DNA from: Phallus indusiatus
Taxonomy: Eukaryota; Basidiomycota; Agaricomycetes; Phallales; Phallaceae
Length of the DNA stretch: 64,000 nucleotides
Assembly: GCA_027605045.1 (NCBI GenBank)
Contig: JAQFWX010000010.1
Coordinates: 872,879-936,878 of the forward strand
Reading direction: 5' to 3'
A program made the translations under genes and the position numbers. The notes below the pieces were generated by a model, which was given only the letters and a program-made list of their open reading frames with translations, was not told the origin of the DNA and searched no databases. Below, piece after piece: positions 46,755 to 59,928 of the stretch; position 1 is the first letter of the stretch; the number at the start of each line of letters is the position of its first letter.

Positions 46755-49700
46755 CTACTCTCCCCTTTTGATGAATGCGTGGTTGAGGGCAGCTTTTCTT
46801 CTTGCTCGCCTTTGAGCTACCGGAACATCCAGATCATTGAGGCCCTGATTGTTGTTATTACCGACAAGTTGGGGGCTGTAGGACTTGGTAAGGCCGTGAC
46901 TATCTTTGGTGCCGCTACCATTATGTACCTCAGAATGTATTACCCGCTGCATGTACAGTTAGTTGATAGTTGATATATTTTGTAAGAGAATGAAAACTAT
47001 ACATGATCAATGGAGCTTGACGTTGAAGTCTGGATTGTTGAAGTCTGGATTACCACCGGTTGAATAGAGCTTGACCGCGAAGACTCGGCAGTTGCGGCAG
47101 TTGATGATTTGGGAGACTGAGGGAGTTCAGGGGGCAGATGTGAAATAGATGTGAAGATGTCGGAATTTGTCTGGTCAATTGTTTCAATGAGTCCAATGAA
47201 TTTTAACTGTAGAAGAGTGCCTACTATATGCGTCTTGCCCAGGACTTGTAATTCTGGAAGTTCTAGCGATGTGTCAGGGTAGCGATGAGTAGTACGAAAT
47301 GACATCCAATCCTCCACTTTATCATATGTCACCGAAGCTTCAATTTTCCTCCATGCCTCTTCATGTAAGATTTTAGGACGAAATATTTGTTCATTGACGT
47401 GTAGTGAGTAGGCTGTATCAGGTGGTGTTCCGAGGTAATGTGCCAGACAAAGGTAGGCGAAGATACTTCGACCTAGACCTAAAATCGTATCCATATCTTG
47501 AGACGTTTCATCGCGCGGCAGGAACTCCCACAATACTATGTGCTGAATAATAAATCTATCATGACCGTCAAGAAGTGCAAGATGTCGAGACGCGAATTCA
47601 AAAGCCATATGACTACGTTTGCTCTTGGGCCATGATGAGCAAAACGATGCCCAATCCTCATGCAGAGGCGTTAACATTGGAATAGTCTTTGAGTAAATGC
47701 GTTGTGCAATATCTATTTTACCTCAGAGCATGGAACACAACACTTGTTTTCGCAGACTAAGGAGGTTCAACAGCTGTGTGCCGGTCGTGTCATGGGAGAA
47801 CATTTGTGTCTGAGATTCCAAGGCTGTGTCATCGAGCACAGCAGGCCAACGTATGATCCCAATCTATAAATTCTCAATGTCAGAATGTGTCGTGCATATA
47901 AAAACAAACATACCTGCGCTGGACGGAGCCCTCTGTCTCTGAGGGATTGCGTGTCACGATAAAAGCGAAAGGTTTCGGTAATAACATGATCAGAGATGAC
48001 ACTGTTAGGGATGTAAACAAGTTCGGAAGGGATGACATATTTGAATGTACGATGCATGTCATCGATAGACTGAATTTTTCCGGGGTAAAATAAGCCATTC
48101 GATGGGAGCTGCCACATGTGCCATGCATTGACTTCTAAGCCGGCAATAAGAGATCGATTCAACGGTGTTGGTTTGATACGAGGGATTTCTGGCAATTGTT
48201 TCGTGATGCGTATAGTTTCAGCAGCTGAGGCAACGTCCATTGGAAATTCAGCTAGCCTGAGGTTTGGTGAGGTTGGGTGCGAGGTTGGATGGGAAGATGG
48301 TGAGGTTGGGGCGTGAGACAAGGGCCGCGGTGTTGTTGCCTCTAATTCTTTGGAGTTCTGCACTGCTGGAGTAAGTGGACGCCTGAATTTGGCAAATCTA
48401 CATCCAATATCGCAACGAAGTTGGGCCACTCCGTTGTCAGGCATCCTCACGAAGTCTTCATCTTCACCGTTGCATAGATCCGTGCAGAACTGCAGCATAT
48501 ATATGCCGCAACTCACACTGTCTGTCTGCTGATCGTTTTTAACAATCTAATTCCACGTCTGTAAGCCCACAATGATAAATAAAGGATAAGCGACTCACTT
48601 TTGAATTGAAATAATTAATTTGATTCGTGCCCCACTCCTCAGGAAAAACCGCAGTTTGGTGGTAGTGTTGGCGGAACTCATACTCTACTGCTCGCCTGAC
48701 ACGCTTGATACCCAATTAATTAACCAGATTTGGTAAAAAATTAATAGAATCATACCTTTAAAATCTCGGTATGCTTGCGCGTCAGAGTGGTTGCGGCACT
48801 ATCATACACTCTGAGTTCGTATCGGGACGGACGAATAGTAACCAAAATCCAATGTGAAGGATGGCCACGGGCCGACAAAAACAACGGCAGGAGAATCAGG
48901 TCCTTCTCAAAAATATTACACTGTTGATTAAGATTAGTTTAAATTCTGTCAGAGAATCAACGCTTACCTTTGGGAACCAAAATGTCTTCTTGTCGGGAGG
49001 CTTGAAATTGTTCGACACTGGCTGGGACAGCATTTTATCACCAATCAGCGTGTCCCCAATCAGAAAGTCTGGGATAGTCAATCGGGTATCTCTCAGAGTC
49101 TTACATTCCTCCTCGATCAGCAAGAGGTAGGCGTTAACTATTGCATCAGTGATTTGACCTGTGATTCCGTATGGCTCATGGTCTGCATCGAGAACTCGTC
49201 GGATTTGCTCTGGACCAAATTTGTGCGAATGGATAGCGATATGGAGCTGAGGGTCAGCCAATAATTCATGACATGCAAAAGTTGGAGATTTGAGTGTTGA
49301 GACCTCGAGAGCCAAGGTCGCAGCATGAGAAGATGGCCGGGGAGCATTGTGCTCTGTGAATGATGCCATGTCAGGAGGACGTCGTGCAACCTGAATATGA
49401 TTTAACTGGGTATATAAGCGAGAATAAGAGAAAGACTTACAATATGCCCAGCGGTCAGTGAAATGTTCCCCGCAAGATCGTTGTCATGTCCCAAGTCGAG
49501 ACAAATGGACTTGAGGATTCTTGAATCGACTTCTGGTTCCCGCAAAAAGGCAATCCAAAGTTGTTTCAGATAATTCTTGACGTTTTGAATGCTTAATCCG
49601 TGTTTGGAGAACAAAGCAGGGGAGAATGGAATTTTAAGCAATGAAAGAAGCATGCACTGGAGACATTGTAGGGTTTAGCTAAAAAAAGGATCTTAAGAAA

Positions 49701-52700
49701 ATTATAGTTCGAGGTATAGTCCATTGATGATTTACCAAATTGCAAAATCATATTATAACTAATACTCAGATTAAGGAATTCTGATTTGGAAAATTGTCAG
49801 TATACTGCTATAACTATCTTGGTTGAATTATGTAATAATTCTTTGTCATATAAGCCTATGATCAATCTTATCCATTCAGTAAAATAATAAACAGAGTGAA
49901 ACTTATATTATCATCATCTATATTGAAGAATGTTCTGAAAATATTGTTTATATTTATTATGAGAATATATTTCTATCATAATTTGGATGCATGGGAAAAG
50001 CTTAATTTTAAGCATGAGAATACTCTTTGTAATATCAGAGTTTTCCTGGGAAAACCTTAATAATACATGGATTCCTGGAAAATGCTGAGAAAACTCTAAT
50101 GTCACAAATTGTGACCTTAAGTTTTAATTACACAGAAACTCAATATTTCCCACTCTCTCAAAATTATGATAAAATACTGTATTGACAAGTAATTATATCA
50201 ACTTGAATATATAATTTTCCACTATAGTTAATAATAATATATATTTTAGTTTGTATACTGTTTGACTGAATAGAGAAAGTTATTTATAGTGTTATATAAG
50301 TAAAAATAATTATAGAATTTAACTAAGATAATAATAGCAGCATACTGATGATTTTGCAAGCCAGAATCCTTTAATCTGAATATTAGTTATAATATAATTG
50401 TGCAGTTTGGTAAATCATCAATAGTCTATACCTCGAACTATAATTTTCTTAGGATCCTTTTTTTGGCTAAACCCTACAATGCCTCCAGTGATGATAAATA
50501 CCGCCCAAAATCCACATGTTGATGAGTCTGTTTGCAGACCTGTGAGTACGGGTTTGAACGGTGATTTCTAATAGTTTAAATATTTCATCCACGATGAAAA
50601 AAAAATTGAAAATATAAACTCACGTTGATGGCGGGTTGGTGATGAAGTTGCCGAGCTGCATTGATGATTTCCCAATGCGAATCAACACTATTTGTTTGAA
50701 GCTGAGATAGTTGTCGCATTGGATTGATTGCAAAACATTGGACGTTCTCTGTTGTCTGATAGTAGTCCCAAATCGTCCAATGAAATCGCGACAAATTCAT
50801 GAAAACAATGCGCCGGAAGAACGTATTTTTGAAAGTTTGCGTAATATTGTCTGTGAATGAGCCCTCCTATATCTGAATTAGAGAATGCGGTAATGTATTA
50901 AAAATGCAAATACTTCGGGAATGTCCTTTCGTGTCAATGCCTTCTCTACCTCCCTCTCATATCCATTTTCCCCAGAAATGCCAATCCATATATGCTCGTC
51001 ATGGATTTGGCAGATAGAGTTCAACAACTGGACGAATATCTCCATTTCTTCTATCCGTAGCATGTAATTGTTGGCATCCCAGTGGCTCAGATCATCGGTA
51101 TACATATCTCTTTCCTCTTGCTCCTCCACAGTCAGCCGTTCTGCAGGCACAGTATGCAAGGGATTCGGCTCAGGACTATGACGCTGACGAGTGAGATCAG
51201 TTGGGCGGTCTAATAGTGACAGTGAGGATGCGGTCTTCAAGTTTTTAGATTTAGGGTGCGAGATCTTTAGTTTACGAAGCTGTTTATCTTTTTTCCTAAT
51301 AGCGTCTAGTTGATATTTGGGAAACAATGAATTTTTGGCGCGGTTCTGGCGTTTGGGGCCTCTCTGGACTTGAAAGGTGACCTTACGCCTGGAACGTCGA
51401 GTAGTTAGAGGCTGAATTCGTGCAGGGCGGCCGGCACGGGTGTATGCACTACGAACTAAGAATGACGACAATCAAATTATAGTTTACAGATGCTACGAAA
51501 CATGGACTTACAGCCGGATGAACGTTGCATGATGGTATCATTGGAAGAGAGTGTGCTCTCCGAATCAGAATGAGTGTGGGTTGGGGGAGGTTGTGATGTG
51601 CGAACATGGGAACGGGAGGTGACTTCCTCGTTCAAGACACTATATTCGGGGTCTTGATTCAAATCCTCCAGGAGTTTGGATATCTGAATGTCGAACGGGT
51701 GATCGGAAAACTGGCGTGGATTGGCAGCTGAACCCTGGGGGTTAACGGCCTTTTTTTGCGATTGTGTTTCACGTTCTATATACATGGTGACTATGAGTAT
51801 TAATATACATCGAAATAACGACATATTTACCTTGCCATGTAATCACTGGGCCATTGTTCTCGTATAAAATAGCAGCCCTCATATGCACGCAAATTCGTCC
51901 GGTTTGTTCGAATTGCTGACATGGAGTGCACCGTGGAATGGAAAGATCCACGGTGACTGCTTGAACACTCGATGCTCTAGGTTTGTTTTTCATCAAAAAT
52001 CAACGAAAAGGACGAAGTATGATCAAGCACTTACGTGTGAAATCGCACACGAAATGTACGTAGCCCGACTGATTTCATCCTGAATTTGTGCCGGTATAGC
52101 AGTTGGATTTTGCTCCGTTTCTTCGTAAAACGGAAACCACTCGTTGAGAATAATGGCCCCTAGCCGATCAATACTGTAATACAAAGTAAGTTTTCGCAAA
52201 ACATAGGTGTATTAAAGAGAGTGGGTGGGACCAACCGTTTGTTCTTGCGCATGTCTAAGAACACTTTATCGAAAACTAAAAACGCACTCTCCGCCCAATT
52301 GTTGGTATTATTAGATCCGTCCCTGGTTTCCCCCAGTGGTAATGACATGTCGGTTATATGCCCTTACACCGAGAAGTCAGACGTCTTGACTCTTGACACG
52401 AATGAAAATATAATGAACTCACTTCTCCATCGGTCAGAGAACCAGTATTTATCAAAGTAATCCACTAAGAAGTTATACCGTTCTGTGTCTAAAGCCTTTT
52501 TCGCTAGCTGGCGATTGCTTCGTTTCTTCACAACTTGTGGAACCGGCACTTCTTCGTCTGATCCGTCGCTGTCTGATCGGATGACATCGTTCTGGTTGTG
52601 CTCCTCTTCAAAACAAGACTCAAGTAGTTCTTTTTTAAACTTCTCCAGAAAGACAGGCCATTCTGACTCGGTCCGACACCTTTGGAGACGACGAAATGCT

Positions 52701-55700
52701 GTGATGACCTTATATGTCAAGCGGTACGGCATACGGGGTGCCCCGTCTACACGACCATGATCCCCTTGTAAACGCTGAATGGCTTGAACTATATGGAATT
52801 GACAAATATAAATTCGTGCAGAAGTGTGAACTAAAAAGAAAAAGAAGGATTCAGTAAGTATATGCGACTTGAGAGAAAAAGAACCTACATTGGAGGATTG
52901 CGCTCAGTGACGTTTTACACTTATCAATCATCCACTTGTGAACAATCCATCTCTTGTGTGTGTGTGTGTGAGTCCGTTGAGTCCCAGAGGGCATAGCCCT
53001 ATGTGTAGGGACTTTTACTCGATGTTATAGTCGCGTCGCATCATTAAGAGGCTTGAGTCGCTGATCAGGTGCGTAGTGGGGCGTTGTGGGGTGCCGCGTT
53101 CTCACGGGCGTCCTTCATCGATCGTCGCTGCTCCTCTCCCTTTCCTCCTCCTCCGTTTTCCTTCCGGCTCGTCCAGCTTTCCGTACACTTGGTGAAATCG
53201 TCCCGTTCTATTGATGTACTCGAAAAGTACTTTCGTCGCTGTTGGATCTTTCAACAGTTGGTGTTTCAGGACGACATGCTGCTTGAAGTGTTGTTGGATC
53301 TTGACGCGATATGTGTCGTATCGTGGGCAGATACACAAATAGTGCGTAACAGTTTCCGTGTCCATCTGACAGGCTGGGCACATCGGGGTTTCTGATCTTC
53401 CTATCTTGTGCAGGTGGCTGTTCAGCTGTGCATGACCTGTCCTTAGCTGCATTAGTACTGTGGTATTTCGTCTAGGCCACTTAGCGGTTCTTCTCAGGAA
53501 AGATGGTCCAGGCAGGCTAGTGTCAACTTCCTTCATCTTCTGGTACCGTGGCGATTCTTGCCATTTATCTCTCGCTCGTACTTTCAGACTAGCCTCCATT
53601 GCTTGTCTTGCCGCAGATCTGCTAGTCGGCAAATTCTGTAAGTATCTCATGTGCTCACTGTTTTTGTCCCCTTCAGTTATAGCTTTTGCAGCTTCTTCAT
53701 CCGCTTCCTCATTGCCCGCAACTTCTTCATGCCCCGGTACCCATGCTAAGGTGACTTGCTTGCCCTGTTTTTTGTACAGATCTTCGACTTCCATCTGAAT
53801 CTGCTCCACTAGGTGTTGTCCTGGGCCTGCCCTCTGTTTCGCGGTCGCTCTGATCGCCGCTTGATTGTCGAGCATGATGCAAATCCTGTTCGCCCATCTC
53901 AGCCGTCTCGCAATGTCTAGCGCTAACAGTATTCCTGTTAGTTCGGCTTCATAGACTGTGTGCTCTGTGTCTGGCCCCAGCAGTTTCCGTCTAACGAGCT
54001 TTTGCCCGTTAGCTGCAGTGTACACTGCAGCTGCTCCTATCTTTCCGTCCCGCCCTGAGCCGTCTGAAAATATTACATGGCTTCCCTTGTAAGCGTCAAG
54101 CCTTTGTTTTGCCTCCGCCTTGTCTGACGCAATCTCTATCTGGTGTCTTTTTTCCCATTTTGGTCCCCAGGTGTGAGGCTTAATACATTCGTATTTTGCC
54201 GTGTGGATTCCAACTGTCCTCATGACTTCGTGTAAGGGTGTTCTGTGCCTTGCTATATATCTTTTAGCCGCTCGGTTGACCTGTTTATGCAGGATGTGCG
54301 TCTTTGGCAGGGTGGCTAGCCTGGTGGCCGCATTACCGATTACCTTTTCTACCGTTAGGTGAAAAGGTAGGATGTTTGCGTGCGCATCTAATATGTCAGT
54401 AGCCGTGGATCTCATTGCACCTGTAATTAGGATGGCTGCCTCTCTCTGTACTTTGGCCAGCTTTTTAATCATGCCCTTTGCCCCCATCGCTCCCGCTGTT
54501 CCTTTTGCTAGAAATATTTCCGCTGCGTACAACATTTTTGGTAGTGCTACCGTCAAAAAGTACCGTCTCATGTATCTCGTTGCGACTCCCTTTGTTGGCT
54601 TGGCGAGGCGCCTGTATTGGCTGAGCCAGGTTATCCCTTTTTGCAGCGCATAGTTGGCATGAGTTTTGAATCTTAATTCCTCGTCCAACATGATGCCTAG
54701 GAATTTATGGTGAGTTTTTGGTTCTATCTGCATACCATTTATGTTGATTGCTGGTCGCGATCTAGGGATTGTCTTTTTTGGGTTGTCTGGGTCTGCTTCT
54801 CGCTTTCTTGAGAAGCCGACTAGGGCAAACTTGTCTATCGCGAAAGCGCAGTTGTGCGTGGTTCCCCAACTACTGGCTCCAGTGGGTTTGTCCATCATCT
54901 CCTTCAGCTTTTCCACTGCTTCTTCTAATGTTTTGGCTCTTGCTAGTAGTGTTGTGTCGTCCGCAAAGATCACCACCTCCTCTTTTTTCTTGTCTTCTAT
55001 AATGTCTGCTAGAGCTGCATTGTAGAACGCGAAGATTGGTCCGGATTCGGGCCGTCCTTGATCTAAACCTATCTTCAGTTCTCTTGGCTCAGATTTATAG
55101 TTGTCAAAGGTTAGAGTGGTTCTTCTTTCCCGTAGCACTTCACTGAACCAATCAGTATACTGCTTTGGCACTCCCCGCTTTCGCATGCTGTGTGTTAACC
55201 ATTCCGGTAACACACTTGGAAAAGCTGCTTTGATGTCTAGGAATAGCGCTGCCACTTCATCCCCTGCCCGCCATGCATTCTTGATGAATGACACTGTATG
55301 GTGGATCGCGTCTGTTGTGGTTCGACCCGGCCTGCATCCAAATTGGGTTGGAGGTAATAACGCGTGTTTGTCAGCGATCCATCTCTTTTGTATGACGATC
55401 TGTTTAGATATGTTTAAGATTTGTTTTTTCTCCGTTTGGTTACGGTGTTTAATGCATTTGGGATCTGGACAGTGACTGAGATGACTTTATGTATACGCAG
55501 AAACTATAACATACCAGCGAGAATCTCCTTTGCCCGTTCGATAACTTTAAACTCGGTTTCTTGTAGGTATTTCAACAGCGTGGGTGCTTGAACGTTTGCG
55601 GAAAGCAAGACTGCTCCTAGTGAATGGTAAGTACAACGGGCAAACACTAAACACTGGTAAAGCTTACCTGGAGTTAAATGCCCATTTGTGTCCACAGCAA

Positions 55701-57347
55701 CTAAAATAGTTACGCCTGCTCGGTTTTCGTTCTTGTTTCTCCAGCTAGTGTCCATGCCCACTCCATCATTCGTCCCATGTAATACCAACGTTTCGAGTGC
55801 GTAATCTGAAGTGAGCGCGCAAGAGAAGCTGGACTTGTTGTCTGGTTTCTCGGGATCATGGGTAGCATAACTAATATTCGTTGATTAGAAAGAACTCTTG
55901 TGATAAAAGGCAGCAGATCTTACTTGTATATTTGTCTGGGATGACGCAATGCTAATAGATCCATTGCACGAAATGGATCTTCATCCAACCGACCCCTACG
56001 TTTCAATCCAGGCAACAAGTTGTAAACCTGTTTTCTAGTTGGACGGCGATGGCTTGGATATGTCGATGGAAAACTGACGGTGGTTCCGGGGGGAAGTGAC
56101 AACATTTGGGGATAGTTATACGTCAACACTATATCTAAACATAAAGACTTTAGCATAAATATTTGAGATTATGAGTGATGGTACCTTGATAAATGCGTCT
56201 AGCTTGCGCCCCGAAGGTCCACATAGCAGCCAGAACTTCATTACGCAAACTCTTAGACCAACCCAGATTTTGAGGTGATGCGTCCATATGCATGCCGCGT
56301 TGACATATGTGCACCAGACCTAGGTTATCAGCCCGAATTTCGAGCTATAATTCAAATTAAAATTGAAAATGAAAGTGTGGAAATTCAGATTAATCACCGC
56401 GATTTCAACTTTCCCTTCACACCGGTCATCACGAGAGATAGGACGCGAAATCTTCTGTTTGTCCTGATGACTGTGTCCTTCAGGTTCTTCATCCGAAGGT
56501 GGGTCATCATTGTCAGTAACGTCGTTATCTGGAGAGTTTTCGAAACCGTTCCAAGAAGGCGGATAAGCTGAAGGCGATGAACTGTTTTCGGTGGGTGAGA
56601 CTAGAGAACAGGTGCCAGTGCACCCATACTTCCACCAATAAACAACTCTTTTTGCGAGGATGGCCTTCTTCAGACCTTCCTCACTAATCGGCGAAGGATC
56701 CTTCCAGTGAACTAGGAATCGGCGGGTATTCGCGGCTTGAGGACTATCTCCTGGGTGTCCAAACCATTCAAAGGTGATAAGCTGACTGGGCGACCGTCGT
56801 GCACGTCCAAAATCATTACGCTGAGTACAGATTACATTTAGGATCAAATAGTTCAGATTAATCAAGTCATTTACCTGCATATCAAACCAATATGGTAAGT
56901 CCAAGGTGCGAACGACAGCCACCTCCTTCCATCCTTTGGAAGGCTTGTGCGAATTCAAAAACAAGTGTTCGTTGTTGGCCAATGATGCTGGCTGCGATGC
57001 ATGCGAATGTGATGCACGCCGCTGTAATTCAATCTGCATTGAGAGAATGTCGCTCTCGGTGAGTGCTGGTGCTGTCGTTGAAAGATTGGCAGGTTGAGCC
57101 GAAGAATCGGGAAGAAACACAGCTGAAGAGAAAAAATATCCACCGTCAGCACGATCAGTTAGAATTTGAGAGAAAATAACATACTAGGCAAGTCTACAGA
57201 AGGGATAGAGAGTGACTCTTGCGATGGCCTCATAAGGGCGAGGTTAGCGGCTTTGCGTCCAGTTATGTGATATTGTTTACGAGGCCTGCCCGGAGGACGT
57301 CCCCTAACTACGGGTTCGTTGGGCTCGAGATACTCTTTGCTTGTCAT
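46755..57347 (-). CDS. MULE transposase fused to SWIM finger and two Ulp1-type (C48) protease domains; disrupted
   Basis: One spliced gene by my reading, ATG at 57345-57347, stop at 46755, with many introns of about 50-60 nt that join in frame. Domain order: AT-hook (GRPPGRPRK); unknown part; DDE core with D in GVGMDTSW (55750), D in WMIDK (about 52925), C-x2-H in CQFH (about 52800) and E in TNNWAES (about 52300); SWIM finger CTPC...GRICVH (about 51910); basic linker; C48 domain 1 with His in RFHWTIW (50781), Asn where Asp is usual (AINPM), and Gln and Cys in LQTDSSTCGFW (Cys 50514-50516); C48 domain 2 with SHWILVTI (about 48850), VYDSA (about 48803) and QQTDSVSCGIY (Cys near 48507); and an uncharacterised C-terminus. 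A MITE splits the exon after CGFW and a LINE sits in an intron. It could instead be two genes; no stop forces that. Confidence 0.68.
49655..50490. mobile_element. CACTA-like MITE in the MULE gene
   Basis: 836 bp, ends CACTGGAG...CTCCAGTG with inverted repeats of roughly 150 bp, 3 bp duplication ATG at 49652-49654 and 50491-50493. AT-rich interior without genes. It splits an exon of C48 domain 1; removing it restores the frame. It shares its first 12 bases with the MITE at 6220. Confidence 0.88.
52950..55480 (-). mobile_element. 5'-truncated LINE (non-LTR retrotransposon), Tad1-like
   Basis: RT and RNase H type LINE on the minus strand. The 5' end near 55480 lacks the endonuclease and the first part of RT, as in 5' truncation. 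The 3' end is a non-coding tail running into a (CA)n tract near 52957-52975. It lies inside an intron of the MULE gene (donor GTATGT after 55529). No target duplication could be recognised. Clade placement is by general resemblance only. Confidence 0.78.
53102..55470 (-). CDS. LINE ORF2 fragment: reverse transcriptase, RNase H, zinc finger
   Basis: Open from about 55470 to the stop at 53102, some 790 residues, no internal stop. RT motifs: PTQFGCRPGRTTTDAI near 55350, LFLDIKAAFPSV near 55240, GLDQGRPESGPIF near 55060 and FADDTTL near 54975 (catalytic Asp pair). RNase H shows FSDGSGRDGKIGAA near 54070, YEAELTGILLAL near 53950 (Glu), LDNQAAI near 53870 and WVPGHEEVAGNEEADE near 53740. The end has a CPAC...H...C zinc finger near 53370. 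The sequence is well preserved, so this copy is young although truncated and immobile by itself. Confidence 0.9.
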
Positions 57348-57758
57348 TCAGATGGAAAATAAAAAGAAAGGATGGAATGCAGAATATGCGTACCAAATGT
57401 TGCGCATATATACCAGTAGGCCATGCTCAGGGTCGAACAGTTTGGAAAAATGTGTCGTCGACGTTGTGGTATGGTATGGATAGCATATGATACTAAAGAT
57501 TTCAAAAATTCTAAGTCCCAAAAACCGAGGCGATTTTACTTACCGGGACCATGTGTCGCGGATGTTCGGTACGGAAATGCCTCGTGGTCTTGAGCAGCAG
57601 TGTCAAATAGTTCGGACAAGGGCATGCGTTCGGGCATCGTGTTGCGCAGTCAGCAAGAGTATACAAATAATGGAGATAAAAACGGAGATAACCTAGAGTA
57701 ATCAAAATAAAGGCCTTATGAAAAATAAGGACATAAATATCACCTGTGTGGACATAGG
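57348..57758. other. 5' flank of the MULE transposase gene
   Basis: About 410 bp before the transposase start, presumably its promoter. No TATA box that I would defend and no further gene. Confidence 0.4.
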
Positions 57759-58260
57759 TCCTCATTGCCCGCAAAGGAGATTTCTTCGCCGCATATCCTT
57801 CCCAATGACTCGGATTTGAACACGTTGTATGACATTTTCGGGAGAATATGACCTATAAAATTTATGTAAACTGTGCCAACCACCGACAACAGCTTTTTTG
57901 AAACAGGAACACGTACATGTTATCTCGTTGCCCGTGCAGGAGATATCTTCACCCTACATCCTTCCCAATGACTCGGATTTGAACACATTCATTCTATGAC
58001 GTTTTCGGGAGAATATGACCTATAAAATTTATGTAAACTGTGCCTACCACCGAGAACAGCTTTTTTTAAATAGGAACACGTACATTTTATACCTCGTTGC
58101 CCGTGCAGGAGATATCTTCACCCTACATCCTTCCCGAATGATTGGGATTTGAACATATTGTGCGACGTTCTTGGGAAAAAATGACCTGTAAAATTTATGT
58201 AAACTCTGCCAGCCACCAAGGACAGCCCTTGTTGAACAGGGATACGAACATTTTATGCCT
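57759..58260 (+). repeat. Right-arm tandem repeats of the MULE, about 167 bp units
   Basis: Three units, starting near 57770, 57935 and 58100. Shared blocks: GAGATATCTTC, CATCCTTCCC-AATGA, GGATTTGAACA, TTTATGTAAACT. Different from the left-arm repeats. Confidence 0.85.
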
Positions 58261-58571
58261 GAACACCATTATATTTTGTAATACCGATGGACGGAAGTTA
58301 ATACAGCATGTTGAGCAGAACAACGTTCTGACTCGGTGTCCGTCCCAAGTTCCGAGAAAGGAACTCTTTAAAAATCAGTCCTTACAATTGCGTAAGTCAA
58401 AGTACTTCAACAAAGCCCACTTACGTTTCTCATTCAACTCCCACTTACATTTTCCCGCTATGAACCATAATACCACTCCCGTAAGCATTGTCGAATGCCT
58501 GCATTCATGATGTTGATGTTCTTCTCGTGCTACAATAGGTTAGAAACAGTGTTCGCGGGTCAGATACGATC

Positions 58572-59143
58572 GTGATTTCTAGTGATACGGACCCGAGCAT
58601 CGCAATTCCGGACAACAATGACTCGGCCAATTTTTTTTCTGACGTCGACTCTAATTTGGGTTCTCTGAGTGAAGTCAGCGAAATGTTACCGGTCAAAGAT
58701 GTGTCCTCTAGTCGGTTCGTCAGCCCGATGACTCCAAGTCCATTACGCCAGAGACCCACCACATCGAATACCAACGAGGCTGCCACTTTAGCAAGTCCCT
58801 TCGTCAGTGTCAGCCCGAACTGGTTTCGGGAAATTCGGACCCCTCCTCCGCCGCTCAGCTGGGAAAATCGCATTTACCTTACAATGGTAATCGACAAGGA
58901 GGGAGAAATGGCATGGTGGTGGACCGATTATGAAGGTACACCTCCTGCTTCTGATAAGCAGTTCAAACAATTGTAAGAGCATATTATTTACCGTCGTAAA
59001 CTCGTGTTTGAAGCGTGCTTTTCAGGGTGACATTCCTTGCCCGTGTTATTCAAGATATGGTAGCTGTAAGTAATTTGATCATGAAGCGTTCAGCGGACTC
59101 ACAGCGAATAGAGGGTGGAAGTGAAGACGTAATAAGTACTTAG
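58572..59143 (+). CDS. Small hypothetical protein in the right arm of the MULE
   Basis: Two exons, 58572-58972 and 59026-59143, with a 53 nt GTAAGA...TTCAG intron; about 172 residues. The frame is open upstream to a possible acceptor near 58540, so an earlier exon is possible. The first half is acidic and Ser/Pro rich (disordered), the second contains WFREIRTPPPPLSW, and a Trp-rich stretch MAWWWTDYEG, then a short helix LARVIQDMVAV. Position inside the transposon end makes it an accessory gene or a captured fragment. No family recognised. Confidence 0.45.
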
Positions 59144-59928
59144 GAAAACCTTATGCAAAGGGGAGGAAGAAATTAGATAAAGTAAATCACACTTTGCATT
59201 AAATATGGTTCTTACGATAGAATGTCCCCTTTTTTTCCATTGAGGTATAACGCAGCGAAGTTAAATCAGAGCAAAATTAGACTACCAACGAGGTATGACA
59301 TGAATCGTTACTCATTTCTTAAACGCAAATGGATTGGGACGTATGGGACCGGAATGTGCCGTGTTGCAATGTTCCGGCATGTATTGAACTACGAAATGTA
59401 CACCAAACTAACACGATTCGCGTCTCCTATGTAATTTTCCTAAATTCTCTTATCAAATTGGCATCTGCTAACGGAAAAATCTCCTAAATCTATGCGGAGG
59501 ATGCTGAGAAAGTGATAGTTAGGACGCGAACTGTTGGAAATAGGGGACAGGAGGGTGCTTACCGGATGTGTCCCGAACGAACGCGATTCAAGTCTCCTAC
59601 TCAATTTTCCTGAATTATCTTACTCGATGTGCATCCGTTGACGAAGAAATCTCGCAAAACCATCGAGAGGATCTTTAGAAAATGATAGTTGGGACGCAAA
59701 TTGTTGGAGATATGGGACGGCAATGCTTACCGGATGGGACAGAAATGATTGGAAATCGTGATGGAAAGGGTTGATGCGACAACATTTACGGGACGGGAAC
59801 GGTTTAATGATGAGCTATAATGAGCCGGGAATGGTTCAGGGTTGGGAACGGGAAAGGGTCGGGAAATGGAGACCGTAATGGTTGGTCTCAGGGTCAGACG
59901 TGGTTGAAGGGCGGGATGGTAACGGCAA
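59144..59928. repeat. Right subterminal region of the MULE
   Basis: No gene. Two diverged units of about 160 bp near 59428-59580 and 59590-59745 (shared CTCCTA-TAATTTTCCT, GAAAATGATAGTT-GGACGC and GCTTACCGGATG blocks), then a GGGAACGGGAA-type purine-rich stretch up to the terminal repeat. Confidence 0.65.

Noticed and set aside
57759..58260. GGATTTGAAC motifs, whose complement resembles the B box of tRNA genes, suggesting a SINE or tRNA
   Set aside because: No A box at the right distance, no cloverleaf, and the motif is simply part of the tandem repeat unit.
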